Source: a virus. Taken from it: a DNA stretch of 28,514 bases. Position numbers and translations under genes: made by a program. This document shows positions 12,566 to 18,160 of the stretch, one piece after another. The DNA lies in the IMG/VR virus record IMGVR_UViG_3300015263_001359, positions 1 through 28,514 of that record; one strand, given 5' to 3'. Below the pieces are notes generated by a model, which was given only the letters and a program-made list of their open reading frames with translations, did no database searches and had not been told where the DNA came from. The stretch's first letter is position 1, and the number at the start of each line of letters is the position of its first letter.

Positions 12566-13183
12566 ATGAAAAAGATAATATACGTTTTTTTAGCGAGCTT
12601 TGTCATATCAATGATATATTATGCTTGTACAGTAGAGCCAGTTCAGGCAACCGTTACAACTGCAAACCTGCAATCAAAGGGTGGTCCTAACAAACCACAA
12701 TACATTACATTGGAAGAAGCTCAGGTCTTAATAGATGAGGCAGTGAAAGCTGCGGTTGACCAAGTATATATCCATGATTTTGGCAGTGAGACGGGAAATA
12801 TGGAATTTAGAAATATATTTTATGGAAGAAGACAAACTGCACCAAGTCAAGAAGGTATTTATTTTCTAGAAGAATTAAATGATAGAGATTGGGAGATTGA
12901 TATTGCTGGTGCTGGTGGATTTACTAGTATATGGTTAGATGGAAATGGCGGTGATAGTGATAACAATATAACATTATCTACCGATGGTAGAGGTAATTTT
13001 AGCAAATATTGGCAAACCCAAAACTGGATTATGTTTACACAATATAAAGGTATCTATAATTTCCAATACCTAAAAACATTTAACACTAATGACGAGGCAA
13101 AAGCTTATTTTAGTAGTGCTGGATTTAGCAGAGTTGGCAGTATTTATAAGACACCAGACGGTACTTTAAAAGTCACTTATTAA
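12566..13183 (+). CDS. Lipoprotein, unknown family (205 aa)
   Basis: Signal MKKIIYVFLASFVISMIYYAC places the lipid Cys at 21, followed by TVEPVQATV. After a Gly/Pro linker (SKGGPNKPQYI) comes a short helix (LEEAQVLIDEAVKAAVDQVY), then a beta-rich domain (FTSIWLDGNGGDSDNN). It ends the operon, 3 nt after the previous stop. The 3' half is more AT-rich than the first three genes. Membrane-anchored on the outer side; function unknown. Confidence 0.7.
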   Translation: MKKIIYVFLASFVISMIYYACTVEPVQATVTTANLQSKGGPNKPQYITLEEAQVLIDEAVKAAVDQVYIHDFGSETGNMEFRNIFYGRRQTAPSQEGIYFLEELNDRDWEIDIAGAGGFTSIWLDGNGGDSDNNITLSTDGRGNFSKYWQTQNWIMFTQYKGIYNFQYLKTFNTNDEAKAYFSSAGFSRVGSIYKTPDGTLKVTY

Positions 13184-13198
13184 ATTTTTGTTAATAAA

Positions 13199-13230
13199 TT
13201 TGCATATCTCGCAAAATAATACTACTTTTG
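13199..13230 (+). promoter_or_regulatory. Promoter of the micro-protein operon, P13223
   Basis: TTTG (13199-13202), 20-bp spacer, TACTTTTG (13223-13230), first ATG 20 nt later. An AAATTT repeat lies on each side of the stretch just upstream (13185-13201). Confidence 0.8.
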
Positions 13231-13250
13231 CTTTTTAAACTTATATTACC

Positions 13251-13340
13251 ATGAAAGAAGATAATAAAGTAAATAACGTAGAATTCCCTAAACCACCTGA
13301 AAATACTTTAGGTCAAGGGGACGATAATCAAGTAGAATAA
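13251..13340 (+). CDS. Acidic micro-protein 1 (29 aa)
   Basis: The first frame behind promoter P13223: MKEDNKVNNVEFPKPPENT onward, ending DDNQVE. It is acidic, Asn/Pro-rich and probably disordered. The next start follows its stop by 1 nt. A strong promoter, tight spacing and a terminator after four such frames argue that it is translated. No family recognised. Confidence 0.6.
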   Translation: MKEDNKVNNVEFPKPPENTLGQGDDNQVE

Positions 13341-13341
13341 C

Positions 13342-13422
13342 ATGAGACTATCAACAAAACCTATGAAAACTCCTCCAGAATTAGAGGATGATGATGAAGA
13401 TGATAATAACGTTATCGAGTAA
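13342..13422 (+). CDS. Acidic micro-protein 2 (26 aa)
   Basis: MRLSTKPMKTPPELEDDDED continues to NNVIE. Nine of the last 14 residues or so are Asp/Glu, giving a basic head and a strongly acidic tail. Spacing is 1 nt upstream and 2 nt downstream. Could act as a nucleic-acid mimic or inhibitor; that is speculative. Confidence 0.55.
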   Translation: MRLSTKPMKTPPELEDDDEDDNNVIE

Positions 13423-13424
13423 TC

Positions 13425-13502
13425 ATGAAAACAAGAATTAAAGCAAAGAAAACAACACCTAAGGTACCTAAGTACAAAAAAGGTGGTAAATGTAAAAAAT
13501 AA
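13425..13502 (+). CDS. Basic micro-protein 3 (25 aa)
   Basis: MKTRIKAKKTTPKVPKYKKG continues to GKCKK. About half the residues are Lys/Arg, with one Cys, so nucleic-acid binding is likely. It is opposite in charge to its two upstream neighbours. The next ATG starts 1 nt after the stop. Confidence 0.55.
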   Translation: MKTRIKAKKTTPKVPKYKKGGKCKK

Positions 13503-13503
13503 A

Positions 13504-13605
13504 ATGACAACATTAATAAATACATATTGGTCTTATAGTAATTGTTCGTTTAGTAACGAATCAGGACAGGTATGTAGAAAAATTAATGATACAAATGATG
13601 GATAA
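13504..13605 (+). CDS. Micro-protein 4 (33 aa)
   Basis: MTTLINTYWSYSNCSFSNES continues to GQVCRKINDTNDG. It is neutral, Ser/Asn-rich, with two Cys that could pair. It is the last gene before the terminator at 13632. Function unknown. Confidence 0.5.
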   Translation: MTTLINTYWSYSNCSFSNESGQVCRKINDTNDG

Positions 13606-13631
13606 CCATTAAATTAGATAATTTGAACTAT

Positions 13632-13661
13632 AGCCCTGTCAGAAATGATGGGGCTTTTTTT
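13632..13661 (+). terminator. Rho-independent terminator of the micro-protein operon
   Basis: A 10-bp stem (13632-13641 with 13646-13655) closed by a GAAA tetraloop is followed by seven T (13655-13661). It separates the micro-protein unit from the second tRNA block. Confidence 0.88.
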
Positions 13662-13671
13662 ATGTCTAAAA

Positions 13672-13757
13672 GGGAGTGAGTTCACTATTGGTTTGTGGAG
13701 GCGGTCTGTAAAACCGTAGCCCCGACATGGGTGTTGGTTCGATTCCAACGACTCCCA
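13672..13757 (+). tRNA. tRNA-Tyr(GTA), class II
   Basis: Acceptor GGGAGTG pairs with GACTCCC except for a G-G mismatch at 7-66. Anticodon stem GCGGT/ACCGT with loop CTGTAAA gives GTA at 13708-13710. A long variable arm (CCC-GACA-TGGG) is present, as in bacterial tRNA-Tyr. T arm GTTGG/CCAAC with TTCGATT; discriminator A. Confidence 0.93.
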
Positions 13758-13889
13758 CGGAGGTTAAGATAGGTCAGCGTTAACCCTAGGATAGTTGCGT
13801 TGATGGCTCGTTAAAAACGAAAGACTATCGGTGAGCCGACATTCAAACAAACGCTCATGAGACCGCTCATGAGACCGTACATGATGAAA
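13758..13889 (+). other. Structured noncoding spacer with direct repeat
   Basis: No gene is seen. GATAGT (13792-13797) can pair with ACTATC, GGCTC with GAGCC, and TCGTT with AACGA over AAA. The 12-mer GCTCATGAGACC occurs twice in tandem (about 13851-13876). It may be a derived RNA or a processing spacer. Confidence 0.4.
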
Positions 13890-13973
13890 GGAAGGAGTCT
13901 GGCTGGACGAAGAGCCTGTCTTGAAAACAGGTAGCATGTAACAGTGTTGGGGGTTCGAGTCCCTCTCCTTCCG
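13890..13973 (+). tRNA. tRNA-Ser(TGA)
   Basis: Acceptor GGAAGGA/TCCTTCC, anticodon stem CCTGT/ACAGG with loop CTTGAAA and anticodon TGA at 13922-13924, T arm GGGGG/CCCTC with TTCGAGT. The variable region is extended but pairs poorly. Discriminator G suits Ser. Confidence 0.93.
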
Positions 13974-13977
13974 CAAT

Positions 13978-14034
13978 AAGTAAGTGTTCAATGGCTGATA
14001 ACCATAGCAGGGCTGAAAACCCAAGGCTTACTTA
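13978..14034 (+). other. 57-nt miniature tRNA-like element
   Basis: AAGTAAG (13978-13984) pairs perfectly with CTTACTT (14027-14033), like a 7-bp acceptor, followed by A. Inside are two hairpins with anticodon-like 7-nt loops: ATGG-CTGATAA-CCAT and GGG-CTGAAAA-CCC. No T arm is present. It lies exactly between two Ser tRNAs. Confidence 0.45.
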
Positions 14035-14037
14035 AAT

Positions 14038-14123
14038 AGAAAGGTGCCAGAGTGGTTTATTGGGCAGCCCTGCTAAGGCTGTGGGGTTAATAGCCCCCGT
14101 GGGTTCGAATCCCACCCTTTCTG
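14038..14123 (+). tRNA. tRNA-Ser(GCT)
   Basis: Acceptor AGAAAGG/CCTTTCT, anticodon stem CAGCC/GGCTG with loop CTGCTAA and anticodon GCT at 14072-14074, a class II variable arm (GGGG/CCCC), and T arm GTGGG/CCCAC with TTCGAAT. Discriminator G. Confidence 0.95.
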
Positions 14124-14164
14124 CACGGTAGGCTAGTAAGTGTTCAGCACGCTAGGCTAGTAAA

Positions 14165-14211
14165 CGGACAAGATATCGGACAAGATATCGGACAAGATAT
14201 CGCATATTGCG
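14165..14211 (+). repeat. Three tandem 12-bp repeats plus hairpin
   Basis: CGGACAAGATAT occurs three times without interruption (14165-14200) and is followed by the hairpin CGCA-TAT-TGCG (14201-14211). A near-repeat GGCTAGTAA flanks it on the left at about 14131 and 14155. Confidence 0.85.
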
Positions 14212-14222
14212 ATTTGGAATAT

Positions 14223-14294
14223 TCCTCAGTAGCTCAGCGGTAGAGCAATCGGCTGTTAACCGATAGGTCGTAGGTTCAAATCCTACCTGGGGAG
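14223..14294 (+). tRNA. tRNA-Asn(GTT)
   Basis: Acceptor TCCTCAG/CTGGGGA, anticodon stem ATCGG/CCGAT with loop CTGTTAA and anticodon GTT at 14255-14257, T arm GTAGG/CCTAC with TTCAAAT. Discriminator G, normal for Asn. Confidence 0.96.
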
Positions 14295-14295
14295 C

Positions 14296-14359
14296 AAGAA
14301 AAATAGGTGCAAACCGAGAAAAATAGGCGGAAAATAGATATTTACGAGAAAAATAGGCG
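14296..14359 (+). repeat. Three spaced copies of GAGAAAAATAGGCG
   Basis: A 14-mer occurs at 14296-14309 (AAGAAAAATAGGTG), 14316-14329 and 14346-14359; the last two are identical. It fills the spacer between tRNA-Asn and tRNA-Trp. Confidence 0.8.
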
Positions 14360-14371
14360 TAAATACACATC

Positions 14372-14444
14372 ACTGGTCTGGTGTAATTGGCTAACATGGC
14401 GGTCTCCAAAACCGTTGCTACGGGTTCGAGTCCCGTGACGAGTG
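14372..14444 (+). tRNA. tRNA-Trp(CCA)
   Basis: Anticodon stem GCGGT/ACCGT with loop CTCCAAA gives CCA at 14406-14408. T arm ACGGG/CCCGT with TTCGAGT. Acceptor ACTGGTC pairs with GACGAGT except for a G-G mismatch at 4-69. Discriminator G suits Trp. Confidence 0.92.
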
Positions 14445-14446
14445 CT

Positions 14447-14590
14447 ATATGTTAATGCATATAAAAGTATACATTAACCTAGTTTTTATACGTTAATGCA
14501 TATAATTACTTGCATTAAATATCATACCTTAACGGGTATAAATTGACATAATGAATGAGATATCATACCTGAAAGGGTATATTAGCTAAT
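14447..14590 (+). repeat. Degenerate 41-bp tandem repeats with palindromes
   Basis: GTTAATGCATATAA occurs at 14451 and 14492, and ATATCATACCT at 14519 and 14560; both pairs are 41 bp apart. The second pair forms hairpins ATACCT-TAAC-GGGTAT and ATACCT-GAAA-GGGTAT. The block ends with ATTAGCTAAT (14581-14590). It is AT-rich and noncoding, near the point where transcription converges. Confidence 0.75.
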
Positions 14591-14606
14591 TTAAGTAAGG
14601 GTGGGT

Positions 14607-14618
14607 CCAGATATCTGG
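14607..14618. promoter_or_regulatory. 12-bp perfect palindrome
   Basis: CCAGATATCTGG is a perfect 12-bp palindrome in the noncoding stretch between the 41-bp repeats and tRNA-Phe. It could be a protein binding site. Nothing else is identified within 14591-14646. Confidence 0.5.
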
Positions 14619-14646
14619 GAGGTATTTTATACGGGAAATTTAATAA

Positions 14647-14717
14647 GGAGATGTAGCTCAGGAGTAGAGCAGTGGGTTGAAGCCCCATGGTCGGGGGTGC
14701 GACTCCCTCCATCTCCT
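14647..14717 (+). tRNA. tRNA-Phe(GAA), altered T loop
   Basis: Acceptor GGAGATG/CATCTCC is perfect; anticodon stem GTGGG/CCCAT with loop TTGAAGC gives GAA at 14679-14681. T stem GGGGG/CCCTC encloses TGCGACT, where the second base is G in place of the almost invariant T55. Discriminator is T rather than the usual A. Assignment to Phe rests on the anticodon. Confidence 0.82.
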
Positions 14718-14777
14718 CTTTTATAATAGTATATATTTATATTTTGTACCTAAATTTAAGACTATAGGCTTATAAAT

Positions 14778-14848
14778 GCTACCATGACCGAGTGGCTAGG
14801 TGGGGGTCTGCAAAACCCCTTACGTTGGTTCGAATCCAACTGGTAGCT
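14778..14848 (+). tRNA. tRNA-Cys(GCA)
   Basis: Acceptor GCTACCA/TGGTAGC, anticodon stem GGGGT/ACCCC with loop CTGCAAA and anticodon GCA at 14810-14812, T arm GTTGG/CCAAC with TTCGAAT. Discriminator T, as in bacterial tRNA-Cys. Last rightward gene; the leftward arm ends 4 bp further on. Confidence 0.96.
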
Positions 14849-14851
14849 CAA

Positions 14852-15346
14852 TTAGTTAAGTCTCTTTACTGTTGTATCTATAAGTTTTAGGTCTCCCATA
14901 TCGTCAACCTCGTTGATTAGGTTCTGTAGGACTCTGTCAGAAGCTAGTTGTACACGCACCTCAATGGTCTCAAGTTTTACCTTTAGGTTGTCTATTTCTT
15001 GGTCAATTACATCATTATGTGCTTTTACTTCCTCAATTCTTTGTAGTAGTGCTTCTGGAAGCTCCATAAGGTCAATAACAGGGAGTTTTACATATCTTTC
15101 CTTCTCCCAACCCATTCTGTCACCAGATAGCCAATTCTCACCCTCTTTTGCAGATAAGGCTTTAGCCCTTATAGCTTCTAATATTTGTTCCTGGGACTTT
15201 AATTTTAGTGTTCCCTGCATAATAGCTTGGAACAGATAAGTTGACCTGTTTGGGTATTCCCACTTGGTCTTTTTCAGAGCCTCAATTTTCTCTTTGGTCT
15301 TTTGCTGTATCCTTTCAATAAGGAACTTTCTCTGTGTTTGATTCAT
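14852..15346 (-). CDS. Coiled-coil hypothetical protein (164 aa)
   Basis: The last gene of the leftward arm, ending 4 bp from tRNA-Cys on the other strand. Its start is preceded on the minus strand by CTAGATA, like other starts here. The N-terminal 30 residues are basic and helical (RKFLIERIQQKTKEKIEALK), and residues 110-145 look like a coiled coil (NDVIDQEIDNLKVKLETIEV). No catalytic motif seen. Function unknown. Confidence 0.7.
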   Translation of the reverse strand: MNQTQRKFLIERIQQKTKEKIEALKKTKWEYPNRSTYLFQAIMQGTLKLKSQEQILEAIRAKALSAKEGENWLSGDRMGWEKERYVKLPVIDLMELPEALLQRIEEVKAHNDVIDQEIDNLKVKLETIEVRVQLASDRVLQNLINEVDDMGDLKLIDTTVKRLN

Positions 15347-15349
15347 TAT

Positions 15350-15898
15350 CTAGTTTTTACTTGTTAATTTTTCCCATTCTTCGTCATCCAATATCTGACG
15401 TTTTATAATTATGTTCTTTTTAAGGAATTCATCTTCCTCCCAATTCATTAACCCCAATTGGGTAATAGCATCGTTCTTTACTTTATCTTCAGGTACTTTC
15501 CATTCCATGAACTGCTCCATAAGAAGCTTATCGCCTTTATTACCTTTAAAGAACATCTGGTGTCTAACCTTTGTAGTTGGTTTACTCATTTCCCCTATGA
15601 TTTTCATCTTCTGTGCCAGTACCCAAGTTCCTCCCTGGGATTCTGGTCTATCATAAAGCTCGTAATCCTCTACCTCAACCTCTACCCATACCCTTTGTAC
15701 ATCGTTCTTTGGGTTTTCTGCTAGGTGTGGTGCCACTGGTTCAAGTGTACAGTGCCATCCCTGCCTTCCTGCGAATCCCTTTGTAGGGTGATATTCAGAT
15801 TCTAACCACTCTCCTACAGGTATTCTTGATTTTTTGTTTATGAATAGAGGCGAATAACTGCCATCCTTCATTTTTCTAATTAATTTGTATGCTTTCAT
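15350..15898 (-). CDS. Conserved phage hypothetical protein (182 aa)
   Basis: The product (MKAYKLIRKMKDGSYSPLF onward) contains GFAGRQGWHCTLEPVAPHL and, further on, YELYDRPESQGGTWVLAQ. The GWHC...RP-x-S-x-GGTW pattern is one I associate with widespread small phage proteins of unknown function. It follows the 15900 gene with a 1-bp gap; its start lies next to an ATTAGCTAAT copy (15899-15908). Probably cytoplasmic. Whether it is enzymatic is unknown. Confidence 0.65.
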   Translation of the reverse strand: MKAYKLIRKMKDGSYSPLFINKKSRIPVGEWLESEYHPTKGFAGRQGWHCTLEPVAPHLAENPKNDVQRVWVEVEVEDYELYDRPESQGGTWVLAQKMKIIGEMSKPTTKVRHQMFFKGNKGDKLLMEQFMEWKVPEDKVKNDAITQLGLMNWEEDEFLKKNIIIKRQILDDEEWEKLTSKN

Positions 15899-15899
15899 A

Positions 15900-16163
15900 T
15901 TAGCTAATTTGCTTTAAGAATTCACTTCTACCCCATACATCTTTTTTGAAATATCTGATGACATAACAATATGTCTTGATTATAAAAGCAAACGGTACTT
16001 CATCATCAATCCAGAAGGGTTGGTGATGCCATATGATACCAGACCATACCTCTTCGTTGTTTACGTCAAGAAGCTCTCCGCAATGAGCTCTTCCCCAATA
16101 CATACCAAGTAAATGGTAAGTCTTGTTGTTTATCCTTATTATTCTAAAATTTTCTCTATCCAT
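15900..16163 (-). CDS. Small hypothetical protein (87 aa)
   Basis: It is the first gene after promoter P16168, whose -7 box ends only 4 nt before the ATG, so its mRNA should be almost leaderless. The product is aromatic and mixed (YWGRAHCGELLDV, IIWHHQPFWIDDEVPFAF) with two His near Cys but no clear motif. The last two codons and stop form half of an ATTAGCTAAT copy. Function unknown. Confidence 0.65.
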   Translation of the reverse strand: MDRENFRIIRINNKTYHLLGMYWGRAHCGELLDVNNEEVWSGIIWHHQPFWIDDEVPFAFIIKTYCYVIRYFKKDVWGRSEFLKQIS

Positions 16164-16167
16164 AAGG

Positions 16168-16199
16168 CAAATATATGAATAAAAAAAGAGCCCTGCAAA
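16168..16199 (-). promoter_or_regulatory. Bacteroidota-type promoter P16168 (minus strand)
   Basis: On the minus strand TTTG (16199-16196), a 20-bp spacer and TATATTTG (16175-16168). The -33 element is the loop of the upstream terminator hairpin, and the start codon of the 16163 gene follows after 4 nt. Confidence 0.85.
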
Positions 16200-16210
16200 T
16201 CAGGACTCTT
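16181..16210 (-). terminator. Rho-independent terminator (minus strand)
   Basis: A 10-bp stem (16186-16195 with 16201-16210, one G-T pair) with loop ATTTG is followed on the minus strand by seven T (16187-16181). It ends transcription of the genes from 18105 to 16209 and overlaps the last codon of the 16209 gene. Confidence 0.88.
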
Positions 16211-16532
16211 AAAGTTTTGTTAATTCCGCCAGGACCTCGTATCTCTCGTATTCCTCCAGCTGTTCTACCATGACCTCAGGTAAGGTCCTTGTGGAAAACC
16301 CATCCTTCAGCCTCTTAAATATAAACCAAGCTTCTGTATATTTTTTGATTCTAAAGTTCTCTACTTCATCGGATGGTATTCTTCTTATGTAGTTTGTCAG
16401 GAAAATCAAGGTCTCCATCTCCTTGTCGGTAAACAAATCGTAGGAGATATCCTTGAGAAGTCTGTCTATGTTCTTGGCATTGCTTTTATATTTATTGGTT
16501 TTTACCGATTTTGATTGTTGTGAATTTTCCAT
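16209..16532 (-). CDS. Hypothetical protein (107 aa)
   Basis: The gene overlaps the metallophosphoesterase 3' end by 41 bp in another frame; the true start could be a later Met (for example METLIFL), but the basic N terminus (SVKTNKYKSNAKNIDRLL) looks plausible. The rest is helical (KKYTEAWFIFKRLKDGF). It is followed at once by the terminator. Function unknown. Confidence 0.6.
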   Translation of the reverse strand: MENSQQSKSVKTNKYKSNAKNIDRLLKDISYDLFTDKEMETLIFLTNYIRRIPSDEVENFRIKKYTEAWFIFKRLKDGFSTRTLPEVMVEQLEEYERYEVLAELTKL

Positions 16533-18105
16533 CTATAAAATGTAGGTGTTGGGCTTTGCCATTTGGGTAAATGACAACATTACTTTGCATCCACGCACTC
16601 ATACCTTCATTATAATCTAATTTAAGGTGCGTAAGTGTACCTGCGGATAAATGTCCATCTATTCTTGTTGGGACATGTGTGTGCCCCGTTACTGTTTTTA
16701 CATTTAGGTTCTTGAACTGTGTAGCCCCACCGATGCTTCCATGAGCCCCTCTGTGACCATGTACCCCAAGTTCCCAACCAAGTACGTTGTAAGAGTCGTC
16801 TATTCCAAGAGTCCTTACCTCTCCCTTGAATTCCTTGTCTATTATATAAGGTATAATCCCTTTAGGAGCCTCACCATGAGCCAATATGCTTGCGTATTTT
16901 AAATAAAGTAATTTATCTGGTAGTTTTCTCCAATCCTCCATCAGGAACCTATCGAAGAATATATCATGGTTACCCCTTACTATTACCAGATTATGGTGTT
17001 TGTACTTTCTGCACCAATCAAGCATAGAGTCTATTTCATCCTGTAATGTTACACCACTCTCCTCTTGTTTAAGTACAGCAAAGGGGTCCTTTTTCCTTGA
17101 ATGGGGATTTACTCTCTTCCCATCATACAAATCATGTACCATAGTGTGGTTTGGCTGTAGGATGTCCATAAGCTGTGCTGTTGCCTCCATAGCCTCTGGG
17201 TCAGTGTCCATGTCATGGATATCACCAAGCACTATAGCTTCAATACCTTTCTTGTTTATCCTTACCTTACCGTTCTTGACGAAATATATCAAATCATAGA
17301 ACGAGCCATCATCTGTAGCTGTGACCTGCCTTACATGGAATGCATCTCCATCAAGCTCCACTACAACAAATCCCAATTGGTGGTGGAATTCTCCCTTCTT
17401 ACCTGCCTTTGTGTCGGTATAATTTTCAACAGTACATGCCCCAGTGGTAAGCAACAGCTTACTTGGATAAGCATCTAAAACTGGAAGAGAGCTCAAATGA
17501 ACCCTCGGATGCCCAATTATACAACTTTCCATGCCCGTGATTCCATTGAAACCACTTAATGGTGTAGCTGCTGTAGGCTGTACCTTTACATCAGATAAAA
17601 TCTGTAACAAAGGATGTATGTTATGTCTGTTAGCATCCAAATAAGGTAATATACGTTCATCCCATTGGAATTTTTTGAACATAGCCTCCTTAAGTTGTAT
17701 GTTATTGCTGGAATCTAAAGATGTAGGGTTTTTGTACCTACCTGCTATGACATGCACACCAGCTTTTCTTTCCTTGGCATATGCTAACATGTTATTAACA
17801 AATTTTTCATGTATTGAGGTCTTGTTTTGTCCCCAAGTTATGAAAAATACTTTCTTTCTCTTATCGAACTGCTTTTTAGCAGCTGTCTGGAACTCCTTGG
17901 AGTCCTCTATACGTTTTAGGTTATTTGTGTAACCTCTTTTACGCATTATAGCTCTGAATCTCCTTCCCATGGTCTCATTGTATTTAAGACCAAACTCCTT
18001 GCACATCAGCTCTGTAGCAGGTGTAACTTTCATAGGGCTAATGTCCCTAGTAACCAATTCAGCTACAAACTTAATCTGTTCTTCAGTATATTTCTTTTTC
18101 GACAT
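16492..18105 (-). CDS. Calcineurin-like metallophosphoesterase, phage type (537 aa)
   Basis: The C-terminal half has the metallophosphoesterase blocks in order: GDIHD (Asp295, His297), RGNHD (Asn379, His380) and GHTHVP (His475, His477). These bind two metal ions. The N-terminal 85 residues are basic and look like a helix-turn-helix region (TPATELMCKEFGLKYN), followed by a domain of about 150 residues of unknown fold. Phage T5 A1, a pre-early protein in host DNA breakdown, also contains a metallophosphoesterase domain and is of similar length; I infer a nuclease role by analogy. It is led by promoter P18122 with a palindromic operator candidate. Confidence 0.8.
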   Translation of the reverse strand: MSKKKYTEEQIKFVAELVTRDISPMKVTPATELMCKEFGLKYNETMGRRFRAIMRKRGYTNNLKRIEDSKEFQTAAKKQFDKRKKVFFITWGQNKTSIHEKFVNNMLAYAKERKAGVHVIAGRYKNPTSLDSSNNIQLKEAMFKKFQWDERILPYLDANRHNIHPLLQILSDVKVQPTAATPLSGFNGITGMESCIIGHPRVHLSSLPVLDAYPSKLLLTTGACTVENYTDTKAGKKGEFHHQLGFVVVELDGDAFHVRQVTATDDGSFYDLIYFVKNGKVRINKKGIEAIVLGDIHDMDTDPEAMEATAQLMDILQPNHTMVHDLYDGKRVNPHSRKKDPFAVLKQEESGVTLQDEIDSMLDWCRKYKHHNLVIVRGNHDIFFDRFLMEDWRKLPDKLLYLKYASILAHGEAPKGIIPYIIDKEFKGEVRTLGIDDSYNVLGWELGVHGHRGAHGSIGGATQFKNLNVKTVTGHTHVPTRIDGHLSAGTLTHLKLDYNEGMSAWMQSNVVIYPNGKAQHLHFIDGKFTTIKIGKNQ

Positions 18106-18121
18106 TTCGTTAATTTTATGG

Positions 18122-18153
18122 CAAATGTAGGTAATATCTTTAACATATTCAAA
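18122..18153 (-). promoter_or_regulatory. Bacteroidota-type promoter P18122 (minus strand)
   Basis: On the minus strand TTTG (18153-18150), a 20-bp spacer and TACATTTG (18129-18122), 16 nt before the metallophosphoesterase ATG. Confidence 0.85.
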
Positions 18154-18160
18154 TATGTTA
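18141..18160. promoter_or_regulatory. Perfect 9-bp inverted repeat over the -33 box (operator candidate)
   Basis: TAACATATT, CA, AATATGTTA is a perfect inverted repeat whose centre is the -33 element of P18122 and whose right end is the stop codon of the upstream primase gene. A dimeric repressor or activator could bind here; no T run follows, so termination is less likely. Confidence 0.6.

Noticed and set aside
13764-14024. Minus-strand open frames of 85-93 aa across the tRNA regions (for example 13764-14024, 14152-14409, 6983-7264)
   Set aside because: They run antisense through well-formed tRNAs or the tmRNA and their residues simply translate the complement of T arms and acceptors.
14165-14359. 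CRISPR array, because of short repeats
   Set aside because: Repeats are 12-14 bp with no unique spacers of regular length and no cas genes nearby.
3510-14848. tRNA island as an integrated attachment site
   Set aside because: No integrase gene and no duplicated tRNA 3' end were found; the tRNAs look like phage cargo.
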